A stretch of 64,000 nt of DNA from Trileptium ribeirensis. Its lineage: Eukaryota > Nematoda > Enoplea > Enoplida > Thoracostomopsidae. Below the pieces are notes generated by a model. It saw only the letters and a list, made by a program, of their open reading frames with translations, ran no database searches and had not been told where the DNA came from. Where the stretch lies: assembly GCA_030248225.1 (NCBI GenBank), contig JASANE010017456.1, positions 85,817-149,816 on the forward strand. The letters run 5' to 3'. Below, one piece after another: positions 35,401 through 47,600 of this stretch. Position 1 is the first letter of the stretch. Every line of letters begins with the position of its first letter. Both the position numbers and the translations under genes were made by a program.

Positions 35401-38400
35401 CTTATTTTTGTTGAAAATAGCTAATATGTCTAAAATTAATTTTGAAAACAAAACCATAAGGTACAATAAACTAGCCCGGAAAACTTATAGAACGTGGCTG
35501 ACATATTTTGAATAGTTTCTTTACCAACCCAAGCTGTGCACAAACGTCTATTTAGACTATCAGCGAACTTTAAGCATTGTGCACAAATTAAGCCAGTTTT
35601 TTACCGATACCATGTGGCCAAACATTATGTCGTAGCCTCCCAGCTATTCTAGTTAGGATGCTGTAGTCACAACATTATGAGCATTATTTTTTCAAGAATA
35701 TCTGCGGCCTTATTCGAAAATCTGGTGTAGAAACTGCGAAATTTTTAACGAAAGTGCCGTGGTTGATACTATGCACCTAATTGTTGTAATAATCCACCTC
35801 AAGTTTCACTAAAACTAGGTGCCGTGTTGGAGGGTGGGGCATTTTTAGGGACAGAGGGTTAGGATGTTAGGGGTAAAAAACCTTTGTAATGTAAGGAGGG
35901 TTGGTCGCCGCTCGCCAAACATAGTGAACATAAAACAATTTTTTAGCAAACAGATCAGCATGTTTTAAAATTGGATCATTGAAAAGCAATCATAGTACGA
36001 TGAACCCCTTATAAGGAATTAGAATTCGCTTCCACTAGCAATACTTACTTTAGCTATTTCCTCTTCATTTCTTCATTTTTTTGACTAATCGTTCAAACAA
36101 ACGGAGTAACAGTAATAGCCGTTAAATCAATGTTGGGCGTATACTATGGTTTATAACCTAATAACTAAGAACATCTTAAGATGCTCATGAGTAATGAGAG
36201 ATGAAAGCTTAGATAAAAATATTCATCCAAAATTGGTGTACATAAATTATTATTATTATAATGAAAGACTTCAATTTTTTAATATAAGTAATTGCGAAGA
36301 TGCGAGATATTATAGATGCCGGTGATGCTTTAAAGCTTTGGAGAATAATTACTGCTTCTTAAAATAATCAAGTTCACACTCAATATGTTATCCAATTTGT
36401 TTTGGTTAAGACTTATTAGTCTATGGTCGCAAATGAGGTACATATATAGCGACAAGTACCTTATCATACATTTTTCGAAAGTCCCAACAATCGATAAATC
36501 TTGTGGAAGTATGTTTAATTTTTTTAGTTTTCATGGGTAAAGAAAAGATCTCAACAGGGTAAACTCATACTGAAGTGAATACATGACTCCGAACAACCAT
36601 TACTAGGCTTCAAGCTCCATTCAACCCAATTTCAATAGCAGCCTTTACAACGCTAAACATACAATCCAACCGATTCGACAGTGTAATGGACTATGATATC
36701 TACACAACTTTCAATTGCTCATAAATCTAGGCTCCGTCTGGTCTGAAACTGAAGCGCCCCCACAGAGTGGGCCTTTCTGGTAACAATCAAATATCCGACA
36801 ACAAATTAATGATTATGAAGTAAAACTAGATACTCTCTTCAAGTAGTGACATCGCGGCACTAAAACTTAAACTTCAACCAAAAAACCTCGCCGCACTGCG
36901 TAACAGTATCGACGATGTAACAAGGTACGCCACAGGACCTTACACGCCACAACACCGATAAAACAATCTCCACACAAAATATTGTGAGCATAATTATGAA
37001 ACTAGTGTCATCGTTGTCAGAAATCCATCGTTATATCAGCCAAGTCCGAAATGTTATGCAAATTTCTGTTTGCCTAGCTATATTACAGTTTCGGCCACAC
37101 AAATGTACAAGATTTAACGAAGCAAATATTCATGCAAGATTAGAGATACTATCATCCAGGATTCTTTGATAGAAAGATTCATACTGGGGCGTTTCCTAAA
37201 AACATTTTTACCGCTGCAGTATATTCTCATTCAGCGCGGTAACTGTAGCAAAAAATCACCCTGTCACAATTTTATCAGGCTATCAGGCACTAAAATTGTT
37301 ACGCGAACAGTAACATACTTCATAGAGATTAACATGAGAAGAGTTTGGAAATGCAGGCATAAAATTAATATTGACTATACTCCTGATAATAACAAAAACG
37401 CAGTATCTTATGTGTTATCGATAGTGCCCTTTCACACCTGCTGTGTTTGCAGATGTATGAAAACTCATAACTGAGCCAGGATGCAAATGCTATGAAGACG
37501 ATACTGGGTTGTGATATTAAAAAACTTCAACACGAAGATAATATCATCGGCTCTTTAATTTGAACGCTTAATTAACAGATACTATTATTGCCTAGAATGG
37601 TTAGAGTTGTTACGAACTACATCAAGGTTTCAGCTATACGAACAATGTCAAACTAAATGAGGGTCTGTTAATACTATCAGATTTCCGCTGGACCCAATCC
37701 TAGTAACTAAGCTGTTTGTCAAACCAGAAATTGACTGCTTAACACCACCCCCACATAGATCTGTTGGCAACAAGTATATACATTGTTGTCATTAGCAAAT
37801 GATCAACTAGGTGGAAACATACGCCACTGTAGAAATTACCTCACTAACAATAGCAAAATATTTGATAGAGAAGTTCATGTGCGCACCTGGCTCACCCAGA
37901 ACTGTACTGCATTGAGGTACCAGTTTCCAAAGTGAACTGATTGCGCAAGTGCGTAAAATACTCACCACGCGTAAGCTTAAAACTGCGATTTTTAACGCAA
38001 AATGTTGTAGACTTGTCTAAAAATTTAACCATATGCTTGTAAACATAATCTCTCTAAACACAAATCATACACAAAGCGATCGTGACAAGTACTTACTATT
38101 TATGGTTTTTACGTGCCACAGTACCAGTCATGAGTCAACTAAAAGAAACTCCGTTTATCTTACAATATGCCAGCTATCATTATTTACACCGTGGGGCACT
38201 GCACTGTTAAAACAGGCGGTCACAACTAAGGATCCGTGGCAACTAATCGGAGAGAGTATTCCAGGAAGTTACACTCGGTGGGAAGTACCTGCAAAATGTA
38301 TAACAATGGATCAGGCAAGCCAGAAACGCTAACCAACAATTACAGCTAAGACAAAACAGAAACACTGCTATCATCAAAAGTTATAGCCGCATAGATTCAT

Positions 38401-39103
38401 GATATGAGAATGTGTGTTATTGCATAGGGTAAAACGCAGAAAGGAGTTATAAAAGCAACTTTGATAACATGTCGCGAGGACCCTACTATGTCTTGAGATC
38501 GAGCAACAACACATCTTTAATTCTGTCTTGCGATCGACAGGGAAATTTCCATTCCACGTTAATATTAACCACATTATTCCACGCTAATATTCGGTGTGGA
38601 GTTGAACTGTATGGGAAACGTTTGCCAATTGGCGTTTGAATCTGCCGTTGCGCAATTCTGAATTGATTGAGGGCTAGCTGAAGGACGTGCGGCCCGAACG
38701 ATGTTAGCATTTACACGATATCATCTTTGATGAATGGTATCGTGAAAGTTGTATCGATAAATTTGAGCATTTGCAGAATGCCTGCCAGCGTAGAAACTTT
38801 CCGTTGATGGAACAAATTGATTGGCCCAGGTAATGGTACCCGTAGATTTTCTTGATGACAATATCTCACTTGACCTAACACCGAACGTTTGGAAAAACAG
38901 GGGTTATGAATAAACGAACCGGTTAAAGAGAGATTTGGAAATCTGGATTAGATTTTTTCTTGATAACCGTGTCACAATGGCTTAACTGTCGGCTATTTAC
39001 CAGCTCACGCAAAATATATATTTAACGCTATCCGTTTGGCTAGGGATAACTCAACCAGGATTAAACTCGAATAGATATTGAATGTTCGATATAATTTGGG
39101 AGT
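32437..39103. other. 6.7-kb AT-rich stretch, no recognised gene
   Basis: All reading frames are about 100 codons or fewer and have no recognisable domain. No terminal repeats, tandem arrays or RNA genes were recognised by eye. Decayed transposon sequence below visual detection is likely. Confidence 0.3.
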
Positions 39104-40657
39104 TTGACTTATTATATCCTTGAGCAAAATTGCCGCTTAGATTTCCATTTGGCAGCAGCAAGTATTAATGTGTTGCCAAGTGATCGGCCGCTCAAAATGA
39201 CGCGCTTGCACCACGAAAATTTTGGCAGACAATTCCGGATCACAGTACAGAACCGCTTCGCGGCGTTGCCAGCGGTCACCGACAACGCTATTGATGCTCG
39301 CTGGAAAGCTATTACTTTTTGTGTCAACTCAGATCTTCAGGATACGATTCCAATACCGAAACCTAAAAGCCACGTACGCTGACTCAACGGTTGAACAATA
39401 ATCCAACTTGAGTATTGCCAAGATAATGCCATACGGACCATACTCAAGAAGAGCTTAGACAGCAGCATAAAGATCGACAAAACAAGTACATCGGCGAACT
39501 CGCTAATATCATGAACAAAGCAACATCACGGAACGACCAGCGGGAACTATATAAAGTAATAAGGATTTCGTGATGCTACCAAGGCGTTATTCGCGACATG
39601 TTTTCTAACAGTGTTGTAATCGAAACAGCCAGAGTTGAACGGAATCGCGAGCAACCAGAAAATACGCGGAAAGACGACGATGTCAGCTGTTGTGGGTTTT
39701 ACAGTCAAAACGTCAGCTGCTCCACTCCTATAATAAATGAAGTGCTAAAGGCTGTTTAAATCAAAAGTGGAACGCACCAGATGTAGATGATATTCCGCAT
39801 CACTGCCATAAGTTGTCGGAAAAGCTAACTACGAAACTATCTGCTCTGCGAAATATGGGAAAAAGAGGTGATTCCTGACAGTTGGAGGACAGCTATAATC
39901 ATCCTTTTCCACAAAAAGGGGATAAGTGGGACTGCACCAACTACCACGGGATTTCGTGACTGAACACCGATTTTAAAGTCCTGGAATTAGTCATCGCCGA
40001 CGGTTTCAAAAACCATCGCAAAATTTTTGAAAGAGAACAATAGTGAGGTTTTTGTCTAGGTTGCAACACTGTAGATCAGATACTAAGCATGCGTGTGCTG
40101 ATAGAACACCTGCACGAGTATCAAAGACTGGCCGCAGTTGCATTGGTTGACTTCAACGCTACATTTGGTTCTATCCACCGCCATCGCAGCTAAAAGTAAC
40201 GGAAGCCGACGGAATCCCAACCAAGCTGCTTTTGCTAGTAAAAACATTATTCGGGCCATCATACATTTTGCCGTGCACGCGTTCATGTCAGTCTGTCGGA
40301 ACCTTTTTAAGGTTAATTCGGACGTACGACAGGGATCAATATTGCCGCCCACCCTATTTAACTTCGCTGTGGCGTGGGTTATGCAAACAGCACAGCACAC
40401 ACGTTTCACTAATGCAACATACGCTGATGATAACATGGTCGTCGAACAAGTGGAGCGTTTTGTAACCTGGGAAGCTTTTCAACTGGCACAAACTCTTCAG
40501 AACTGGAGAGTGCCAAACGTATCGATCCTGCAGGGAGCGCGTCCGGGGCAATGCGTCAGCTTCTGCAATCGGCCGAGGTGCCAACAACAAAAATAAGCGC
40601 CTACAACGTTGCAATTCAGTCGGTTCTGTATAACGGAAGCAATACGTGGCAGGGTTG
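39104..40657 (+). pseudogene. LINE (non-LTR retrotransposon) polymerase pseudogene, fragment 1
   Basis: The plus-strand frames in order are as follows. 39104-39382 holds the linker after the endonuclease ('HENFGRQFRITVQNRFAALP', 'ARWKAI'). About 39480-39560 has 'DRQNKYIGELANIMNKA'. About 39870-39965 has 'IPDSWRTAIIILFHKKGDKW' followed by 'DCTNYHGIS', the conserved 'W..s.ivpifKKGD...C.NYRGIS' block. About 40070-40185 has 'TVDQILSMRVLIEHLHEYQR' then 'ALVDFNATFGSIHR' (motif A). About 40321-40365 has 'DVRQGSILPPTLFNF' (motif B). 40420-40431 encodes YADD (catalytic motif C). About 40610-40655 has 'SVLYNGSNTW'. The blocks are separated by stops and frameshifts (one lies between motifs A and B), and the span from YADD to SNTW is shortened. 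The enzyme would have copied its own RNA into DNA at the target site. Confidence 0.85.
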
Positions 40658-41889
40658 AAAATGTGACCGGTGGGTCACGGGCCAGGAGCTAACTTTCTGA
40701 GGATTTTCAGCGGGACAACGCTAGTCACGGCTCAGGTGCTTGACCCGCCTGATACGCCCCGGGGCGGCACGGGCACAGAGTCCATCAAAACTTCAGGACT
40801 ATATACCAACATATTCTCAAAATTTCCTCATTGCTGGTCAATTTCAGATCTCGGAAAATTGCGGATGGTCTGTGACATCCTAATGATTCTGAATGTATAT
40901 AATTTTTTGTGGGTTGTATACATACTAAGTTATAATAATCAAAACTTGTTTATAGGCACTCCATTAATAACCAAAATATACATATTAATTGTATTAAACA
41001 TTTGAAACATAGACGCCGCGCAAATTCTCTAATCTAAAGTATTGAAGACAAACTTTGTGACGACGAAAATGGAAATTTTTGTACTGGGTGACATTTTAAC
41101 TGATCCTCTAAACAAGGCATGGCGGTGCGAGGTCATTCAAGGTACGGCATGCTGCCGGGTATGCTACAGTTGTATGCAAAACAGGAAAATGTTCGACGGA
41201 ATATTGATTAGTGTTGGCACCAAAAAACTTACTGCCTATCCTAAAGCCTGCAAGCAGAAACCAACTGCGTTTTCAGCCGGCAGTTCAACACAATTCACAT
41301 ATAAATTACATAGTCGCTCAGGTATTTATCGTTGTCGTAGAGGTGGTGCGAGGACCTCGATCTATAGAGCTGTACTTGCATACACAATAACAAATTACGA
41401 TACAGCGGCCCCATTTCATCAAACATAAAAATACAAGATTCTTTATAATGTAAGCATGTTGCACAAGTGCACGTTTTCAAATTGAACTGATAAAACAGTC
41501 GATATTCATAAACAAATCGCCATGGTGCTACGCGGTGCTATTAAATCATAGGTGTTGAATGTCCGTCGGCTTAGGAGGTAGATGGTCTCGGATGGGTCGT
41601 TAGGAGAGCAGTGGCGGTAAAGATCTGAAGTTGTTACTTCTGTGTGCGGGGGGATGAAGATTCCTGGAGAGGAGGGTAAATAGAGCTTGTGGCTTCCGAC
41701 CATTAGGTATAGTCTTCCTACAACCCATCAATTGCTACCTACACCATCAAGCACATACGGAGGCTCCACAGTTTATGTGTTTTAAGTTCTTGTTAGGAAT
41801 AAATAGTTTCCTGTAAACATTTTTCCATTATCCTGTGTGACAACGTTAACATATGACCTCCTACGAGCTGCTAATATAGATTATTGGGA
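40658..41889. other. Unassigned DNA between the two LINE fragments
   Basis: The 128-codon frame at 41042 has no recognised domain. The G/C-rich 40670-40780 stretch includes TTTTCAGCGGGACA, slightly like parts of the 57.7-64.0 kb arms. No terminal repeats were found. Confidence 0.25.
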
Positions 41890-42130
41890 TCTGCAATTCT
41901 GGTAAAGCCGGGTTATGACACCTACGAATATAGGATTCGCGTATCAAGGGTTAAAGGAGTCATGTATTACCAGCCTGCGGGTCAGTGGGATACTCAACTC
42001 AAGATTTTTGCCCCGTTTTGAAGCCGGGTACGTGGCCTGACAAATGCACTAACCTCCATCAGCTACATACCTTCGAGAACTTCTGCCGTCGATGTATCCT
42101 CGGGCTAACAAAGTTCAACAGGGACCACTA
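41890..42130 (+). pseudogene. LINE polymerase pseudogene, fragment 2 (C-terminal part)
   Basis: GTAAAGCCGGGTTATGACAC resembles the 'VKGRVYDT' block of LINE polymerases. 42018-42040 looks like a frame-broken 'YGSETW'. 42045-42125 reads 'NLHQLHTFENFCRRCILGLT', matching the 'L..FehrCLRrI.' C-terminal block. Because fragment 1 already ends in the SVLYNGSNTW block, the overlap at that block indicates a second copy rather than one interrupted element. Confidence 0.65.
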
Positions 42131-42640
42131 ACGCTGACATTCGTAGGAGGACGAACACCGGAATCCACGCAAACTAGTTGCCGCACCGCCCCCCACCGCA
42201 TGGAGCCACCCCCAGGCAAAGCGTTCGAGCGAGGTAAGTTATTAAAGATTGCGAAACGTACTTACGCCATGTCCCGTATTAACGATGTAGCCGATATCCC
42301 TCGCAGTGATCGCAATAACGGGAGCATACAGAGACGCGTGGCGACGTCTTGTTACCTAGGAAGCGCCTTGAGACTGTAGGGTGAGGTTTATATATGTGCA
42401 TATACGATTTTTATACGATATATATATACGATATATATAATCATCAAAATTTATCCTGACCAAACCATTTATAATTTTATAAACCCTAACCAGATCTTTA
42501 ATAATTCTTCTACAAATTAAGCTTCCAAGCCTTAAATGTATCAAACCTTGTTGATAACCTAAATAACTAATCCTGGGATTCGAACAGATATAATTTTACA
42601 GCAATACGTATTCTATGTATTTCGTTCAGTTACGTATCAA
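42131..42640. repeat. Unassigned stretch with an (AT)-rich simple repeat at 42393-42440
   Basis: TATACGATATATATATACGA and similar tracts are present. Otherwise nothing is recognised. Confidence 0.45.
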
Positions 42641-42649
42641 AAATGTATT

Positions 42650-43912
42650 TGCAAAACCGAAGTGTAAATCTCTATGCTAGAAGTCTCCGTTTTCGATGCC
42701 TGTGTCGCCAGATATGGGCTGCGAAATACTAGTATAGTACCAGTATGATATGGCAGATTTGGCAAAGAATCCTCAAAAACATGTTATCGCCATGTTGATT
42801 AGGAAGATGGTATCGAAGCTGCTCGTGTTGAACTAAAGAACATATCGTCATCAATTTTGCTGTCAAACAAAAAATTTGACGAAATCCGTAAATCCGAAGA
42901 TCAGTTATGAATGAGATAAATAATGACATTTAATTTTCCCCAGGCTCCCTCAGTGGAAACTCCGCTCGCTCTATTTCAATAAAAATAATAATTACATACC
43001 CGGAATGAAACGTTCTAACGGAAACTTCGCTAAGTTTTTGGCTATGAAAAGCCACACAGAGCACCCTTAAAGGTCACGATTCACTGTTAGTTTCCATGCA
43101 GTTAACGCACCATGCACGAGTATCGCAAAACTTTGAGCATTGTTTGCAGTTTCCGCAGATCAATTCTATTCGTAGTCGTAACCGGTTTACAAAATCAGAA
43201 ACTTAATTTTATAGTTGAATGCCAAGGTCAAACGTACCAGTTTATTAATTTATACATATGTATTTTACTTTTAATACCGTTCTTTCTTTAATAAGTTTCA
43301 CAAATTTTGATCATATATCTGAACCTGACAAATCAAATTATATCATATAAAACAATTATAAGGCTACCGGAAAACCCCCTCCGGGTATGCTGAGCACAGC
43401 GAGCAATTACAGAATGCGTACGTATATTCGTAGTATTGTACATTTTTCGTTCAGTAGTCTCAATAAAAAAATATAACTTCCGGAATTGATCACAAAATGT
43501 TTCACCGATCAGTTGTCACACAAACGACGTAAAAAATACAACCGAAAATACGATCGCGGCTATAACGATAAACGGCAGCCACTGTTGAAGGAATCCACCG
43601 AGCCTATAAAACAGAAAACACAGTCAACTCGTACGCGAGCGTGGTTTCATCAAGTAGTCATTTTGTGAAATCACCTTGTGAATGGCTTTATGCTTACGAG
43701 AACGTTTGTAACCCTGAACCCATCGAACATCCTAAAACCTCAACTAAGGGGCATATCCTCATTACTTTTGCTGTCGAATAAAAAAGTTATCGAAATATAT
43801 CCACCCGACGATGAGTAATACATGTCAGAAACAAACAAAAAAATTTTCACGATTTTCTCCCTAGCGCCCTCAGTGGAAACTCCGCTAGCTGCGTTTCAAT
43901 AAATGTAGATAA
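42650..43912 (+). repeat. Dispersed GAGCGAGCGGAG-end repeat, two adjacent copies
   Basis: The first copy ends at about 42985 with CTCAGTGGAAACTCCGCTCG, CTCTATTTCAATAAA. The second ends at about 43912 with CTCAGTGGAAACTCCGCTAG, CTGCGTTTCAATAAA. Both have an upstream 'TTTTGCTGTC.AA.AAAAAA.TT..CGAAAT' segment. The second copy (about 43486-43800, with CGCGAGCGTGGTTTCATCAA and TGAACCCATCGAACATCC) matches 50900-51180. The copies lie head to tail. Confidence 0.6.
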
Positions 43913-43975
43913 ACACACACATACAATAATATACATATAAATGTATATATACATAAATATAAAATAAACGCAATA
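43912..43975. repeat. (CA/TA)n simple repeat
   Basis: CACACACATACAATAATATA and following AT/GT tracts directly after a dispersed-repeat 3' end. It may be that element's variable tail. Confidence 0.7.
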
Positions 43976-44144
43976 AATCTTTCACTCTAAATATATTCTA
44001 ATAACAGTTTGCTGTCAATGCACACCTAGTATGCTATTTCAGACGAAAACGCGGCATAACAACTATATTCTCACTGGCCAGACTGGTACATGTCGACGGC
44101 GTCCGTTTCTGGTTTTGGCAAAACCCAACTTTGGCAGGGCGATT

Positions 44145-44690
44145 AGACTCGCGCCATAGCTCATTTGAAAGCTTGAACTGTCTATATGAGTAATTTAGTT
44201 AGGCGCTAAGCCTACGAAAAGATTGACCGGGTTCCGAGGGGGACCAAAAACTAAATATCAGAATCAAACTGGGCTCGTTTTGTAGAGCAAAAAGTCTCTA
44301 TAAATTTGAATATAGTGCTTTGCTATGACGTTATCTTAGAATGCAGGATTTTGGGCCAAAAAAGGGTACTAAAATGGGCCCGTGACTCCCAAAATATACG
44401 TAAATGGTCGTCATAATCTCCGCAACCAATCGAGCTATATATTTGGTTTCATTCTGTAGAGCAATTCATTTTCCATGTAGCTGCAAATAATATGCTGCTA
44501 TTGTAATTTTTTCCACTGCACGGTTGGGTCAAAAATGATTATTCAATCAGCCCATACACCCAAAATACCTGAAATGGTAATATGTCTTTAAATGTTCGAG
44601 CTGTATACGTTTATTTAGTCTCATTTTGTACAGCAATTCATCATTTATATATTTGTACGTGAAAATTGTGAACACAATAATCGGCATATC
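44145..44690 (+). repeat. Three diverged ~175-bp units, shared with NEPRO intron 2
   Basis: Units near 44145-44330, 44340-44510 and 44515-44690 each end with a 'T.TCATT.TGTA.AGCAATTCAT' or 'TTTTGTAGAGCAAAAAG' type segment after a 'CAAAAT..CGTAAATGGT' type segment. The first unit matches 4480-4720. Confidence 0.45.
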
Positions 44691-44699
44691 TTCTCAACT

Positions 44700-47600
44700 A
44701 TTTCATCAACGTGGTTGATACTCGGTGGATTTTTGTAATTTAATGCTCAATATAGCTATACATATCTCTCTAAATTGCATATTCAACAGTTCGGCGATAT
44801 TACTAGACACAACTTGAGATGCTTGTATGTGCTCTACAACTTCAGTTTATAAGCGCTGTTCTACGGAGAAAATAATTAACTTTAAAGATGTTACGTAGCC
44901 TAGCTTTTTTTGACATACATTATGTGTACATACAGACAAATTTGATTACTTGAAAAGGATAGATGAAGAGTGCAAAAACAACCTGTGTACCCCTTCTGTG
45001 CCATTGAAGGGCACTAATAAAAACTGCAACTTGCGGAGAACCCCTACGTCTGGCCTTTCTGCTAAGGAGGCCTTGTAATCTGCCCACACTCCCTCACCGA
45101 AATTTCAGCAGTTACCCCAGGTGCACATTAGCTTCCAGGACGGCCCACCAAGCTAGTTTGTGATGACATCAAAAATTATTATTGTAACAAAACGGCTGTA
45201 ACTTAATGATACCGCTTGCATCTCCGTTATCCACAATAATTTCCTGAGTAAAATAAAGCGCTGTCTGCACTTCTTAAACGAACAGAATCAAGAAAATTGA
45301 TAATAAGCAAGAAATAAAAGCAACGACATACGTGTATTAGTATCGAAAAACCTGCTAACCTGGGGAACATACTCCAGGTAACCCCGGACGATTTTGATCC
45401 GGCGGAGAGTACATACATTAACCGAACACAACCACACTTTTGTACATTCGCTGAAAGTCCACTCATTTTGACCTCCGACATCGAAACATGGGGGCGCCAT
45501 ACCCCCGTACCCATGGACTCAAAAGTAAAACCAACACCGCCAATGATTTTCCCACGCCCGAAAAGCCACAACTGAAACTTTTCAACCACACAGGAGGTCA
45601 GATCAAATTTTTAAATTTTGGGTCGAGGAACCACGAAGGTGCGAGATAAATCAAAATCCATAACCGCAGCTTTAATCGAAAAATCAAAAACGGCATCGAC
45701 ATTTATCATTTTACTACGAAATAAAACCAAGCATAAAAAATTGAAAGTTAAGACAAAAATAACCTTGTTTCCGTGAAGGGTACCAAAAAGGGGTAAAAAC
45801 CACCGTTTTGACCTCTGACCAAAGAACCAGAGCTCAAATAAAAAACGCTCGGGATGTACACGGTAAATCTACCATACCGGTTCGAACGAGCCCAAAATGG
45901 TGAAAATCGGTTAGGCGCAGTTATGGCCGATCACACACACAGACGACACGACAATTTAAAAGCTTTCACGCCTGCAACACACAATCTCCACTACGTTACG
46001 CTAAGTTCTGGCCAGATGTAAAAGACGTTTTCCGAAAAGTATCAACGATGCCTGAAAAAAGCCCACCATCTTTCAACAATATAGCAGAGTCTCAATATTT
46101 TAACACACAATCGTGCAAAACGCCAGCTATATATAACTATATTTAAAGCAAAAAAACTTTTACGTAACATACATAACTGCAACAAATCTCATATATAGCA
46201 TCGAAAGTGTTTTGCTCGCTCACAGTCTGCACTACAACGGTATTCCGAGCGAAAGGAAAAAATCAAGTGGATTTAGTTTACCCCCGTCGTACAACAGTAC
46301 TGGCCAAAATGGTCATTGCTCACTTGTTGTTCGTCTACACGAAAGGCGACAGTGATTTCTGACGCGTAGTATTTATTAGATTACGGCAGTCATGCTGAAT
46401 TGAAGCGCACATACATAGCGACAATTCTTTCACCCGAGTGGATGTCGTGAAGCCTGTGTCAACATCCTACGCTATGTCGTTTCAAAATCTTGATGCTTTC
46501 GAACTATTCAACAAATATCTGTAATGAAATTATTCACTTTGGCTTATCCAACCTCATCAGCTTAATGACCACGACCCATGAAGGTCCTAGGATAATACGG
46601 CATACACATTGCATTCGGAACAGTTGCAAAGCAATCGTATAAAAAATACGTGTTGCTCAGCATTTCTGCTGCCCTACTCAGCGTCGCGCCCCGTCACAGC
46701 TTCTTACCCAGTGTATTTTCCCCTGACAAGCACAATAGCGGCCAATTTCACCATGTTCCACGACCGAGATCCATCGTAATTCATTGTATTGAGAGCCATC
46801 GCTACATGTGAATGACAGTTGTCGCAAAAAAGATTATGCTGAAATAAAAAACTAAACAATTACATACCGGCCTCAGGGGTAAAAACATTGCTAGTGCTAA
46901 TTTAGCTAGATCTGGTTACGTTCAGGATTCACCGAAAGCTTATGATGCTAGCACCAAATTGTAAAAAATGCAACAGGAAGAACACCGAGCTGAGAAAATT
47001 CGGTTAAAATATCTTGAAACCTCGCGCTTGCAAATGAATCAAAATGCTCACCCTAGTCTGAGAACCTGGGTTGTCGGAACCCCAAGAGTATAAAAACAGT
47101 CCCTTTTAAGGAACGTAATGCTTCGATGAAACCCGTTGAGCACTATTACTGTTCCTTCAACTCGGGCAGCAATATCAGTATCTGGCGATTAAGTGTGCGT
47201 TGACCATGTGGCAGTCACTACCAACGTATTCAGTGGAAAGCATTTTAAATCTGTACATGATATAAAACATGGAAACGCGAAAATAAAGCTTGATATTTCC
47301 AAATCTCCAAAACATCATTTTGGTAATGCAAACCACTGGCAGCCATAAGTTGCTAAACTACTAATAATTTACGAACTGGAGACATTTCAGAGCCATACGA
47401 TGTTTACTGCCACATTTTGAAATTGGCCAACCTCAGCCTAACTACCTAGATACCGCGGCTAACCTCAGCCGCGTACCTTACAAAACAAGGACGCATAGAT
47501 GCCAGGTTTCCTAATAAAATGCATCTACAGTACTCGGAGAAAATGAAGACTGTTATTTCGAACATTTCAAATTTTGCTCGAAAATTCTTCGAAAGTTTGA

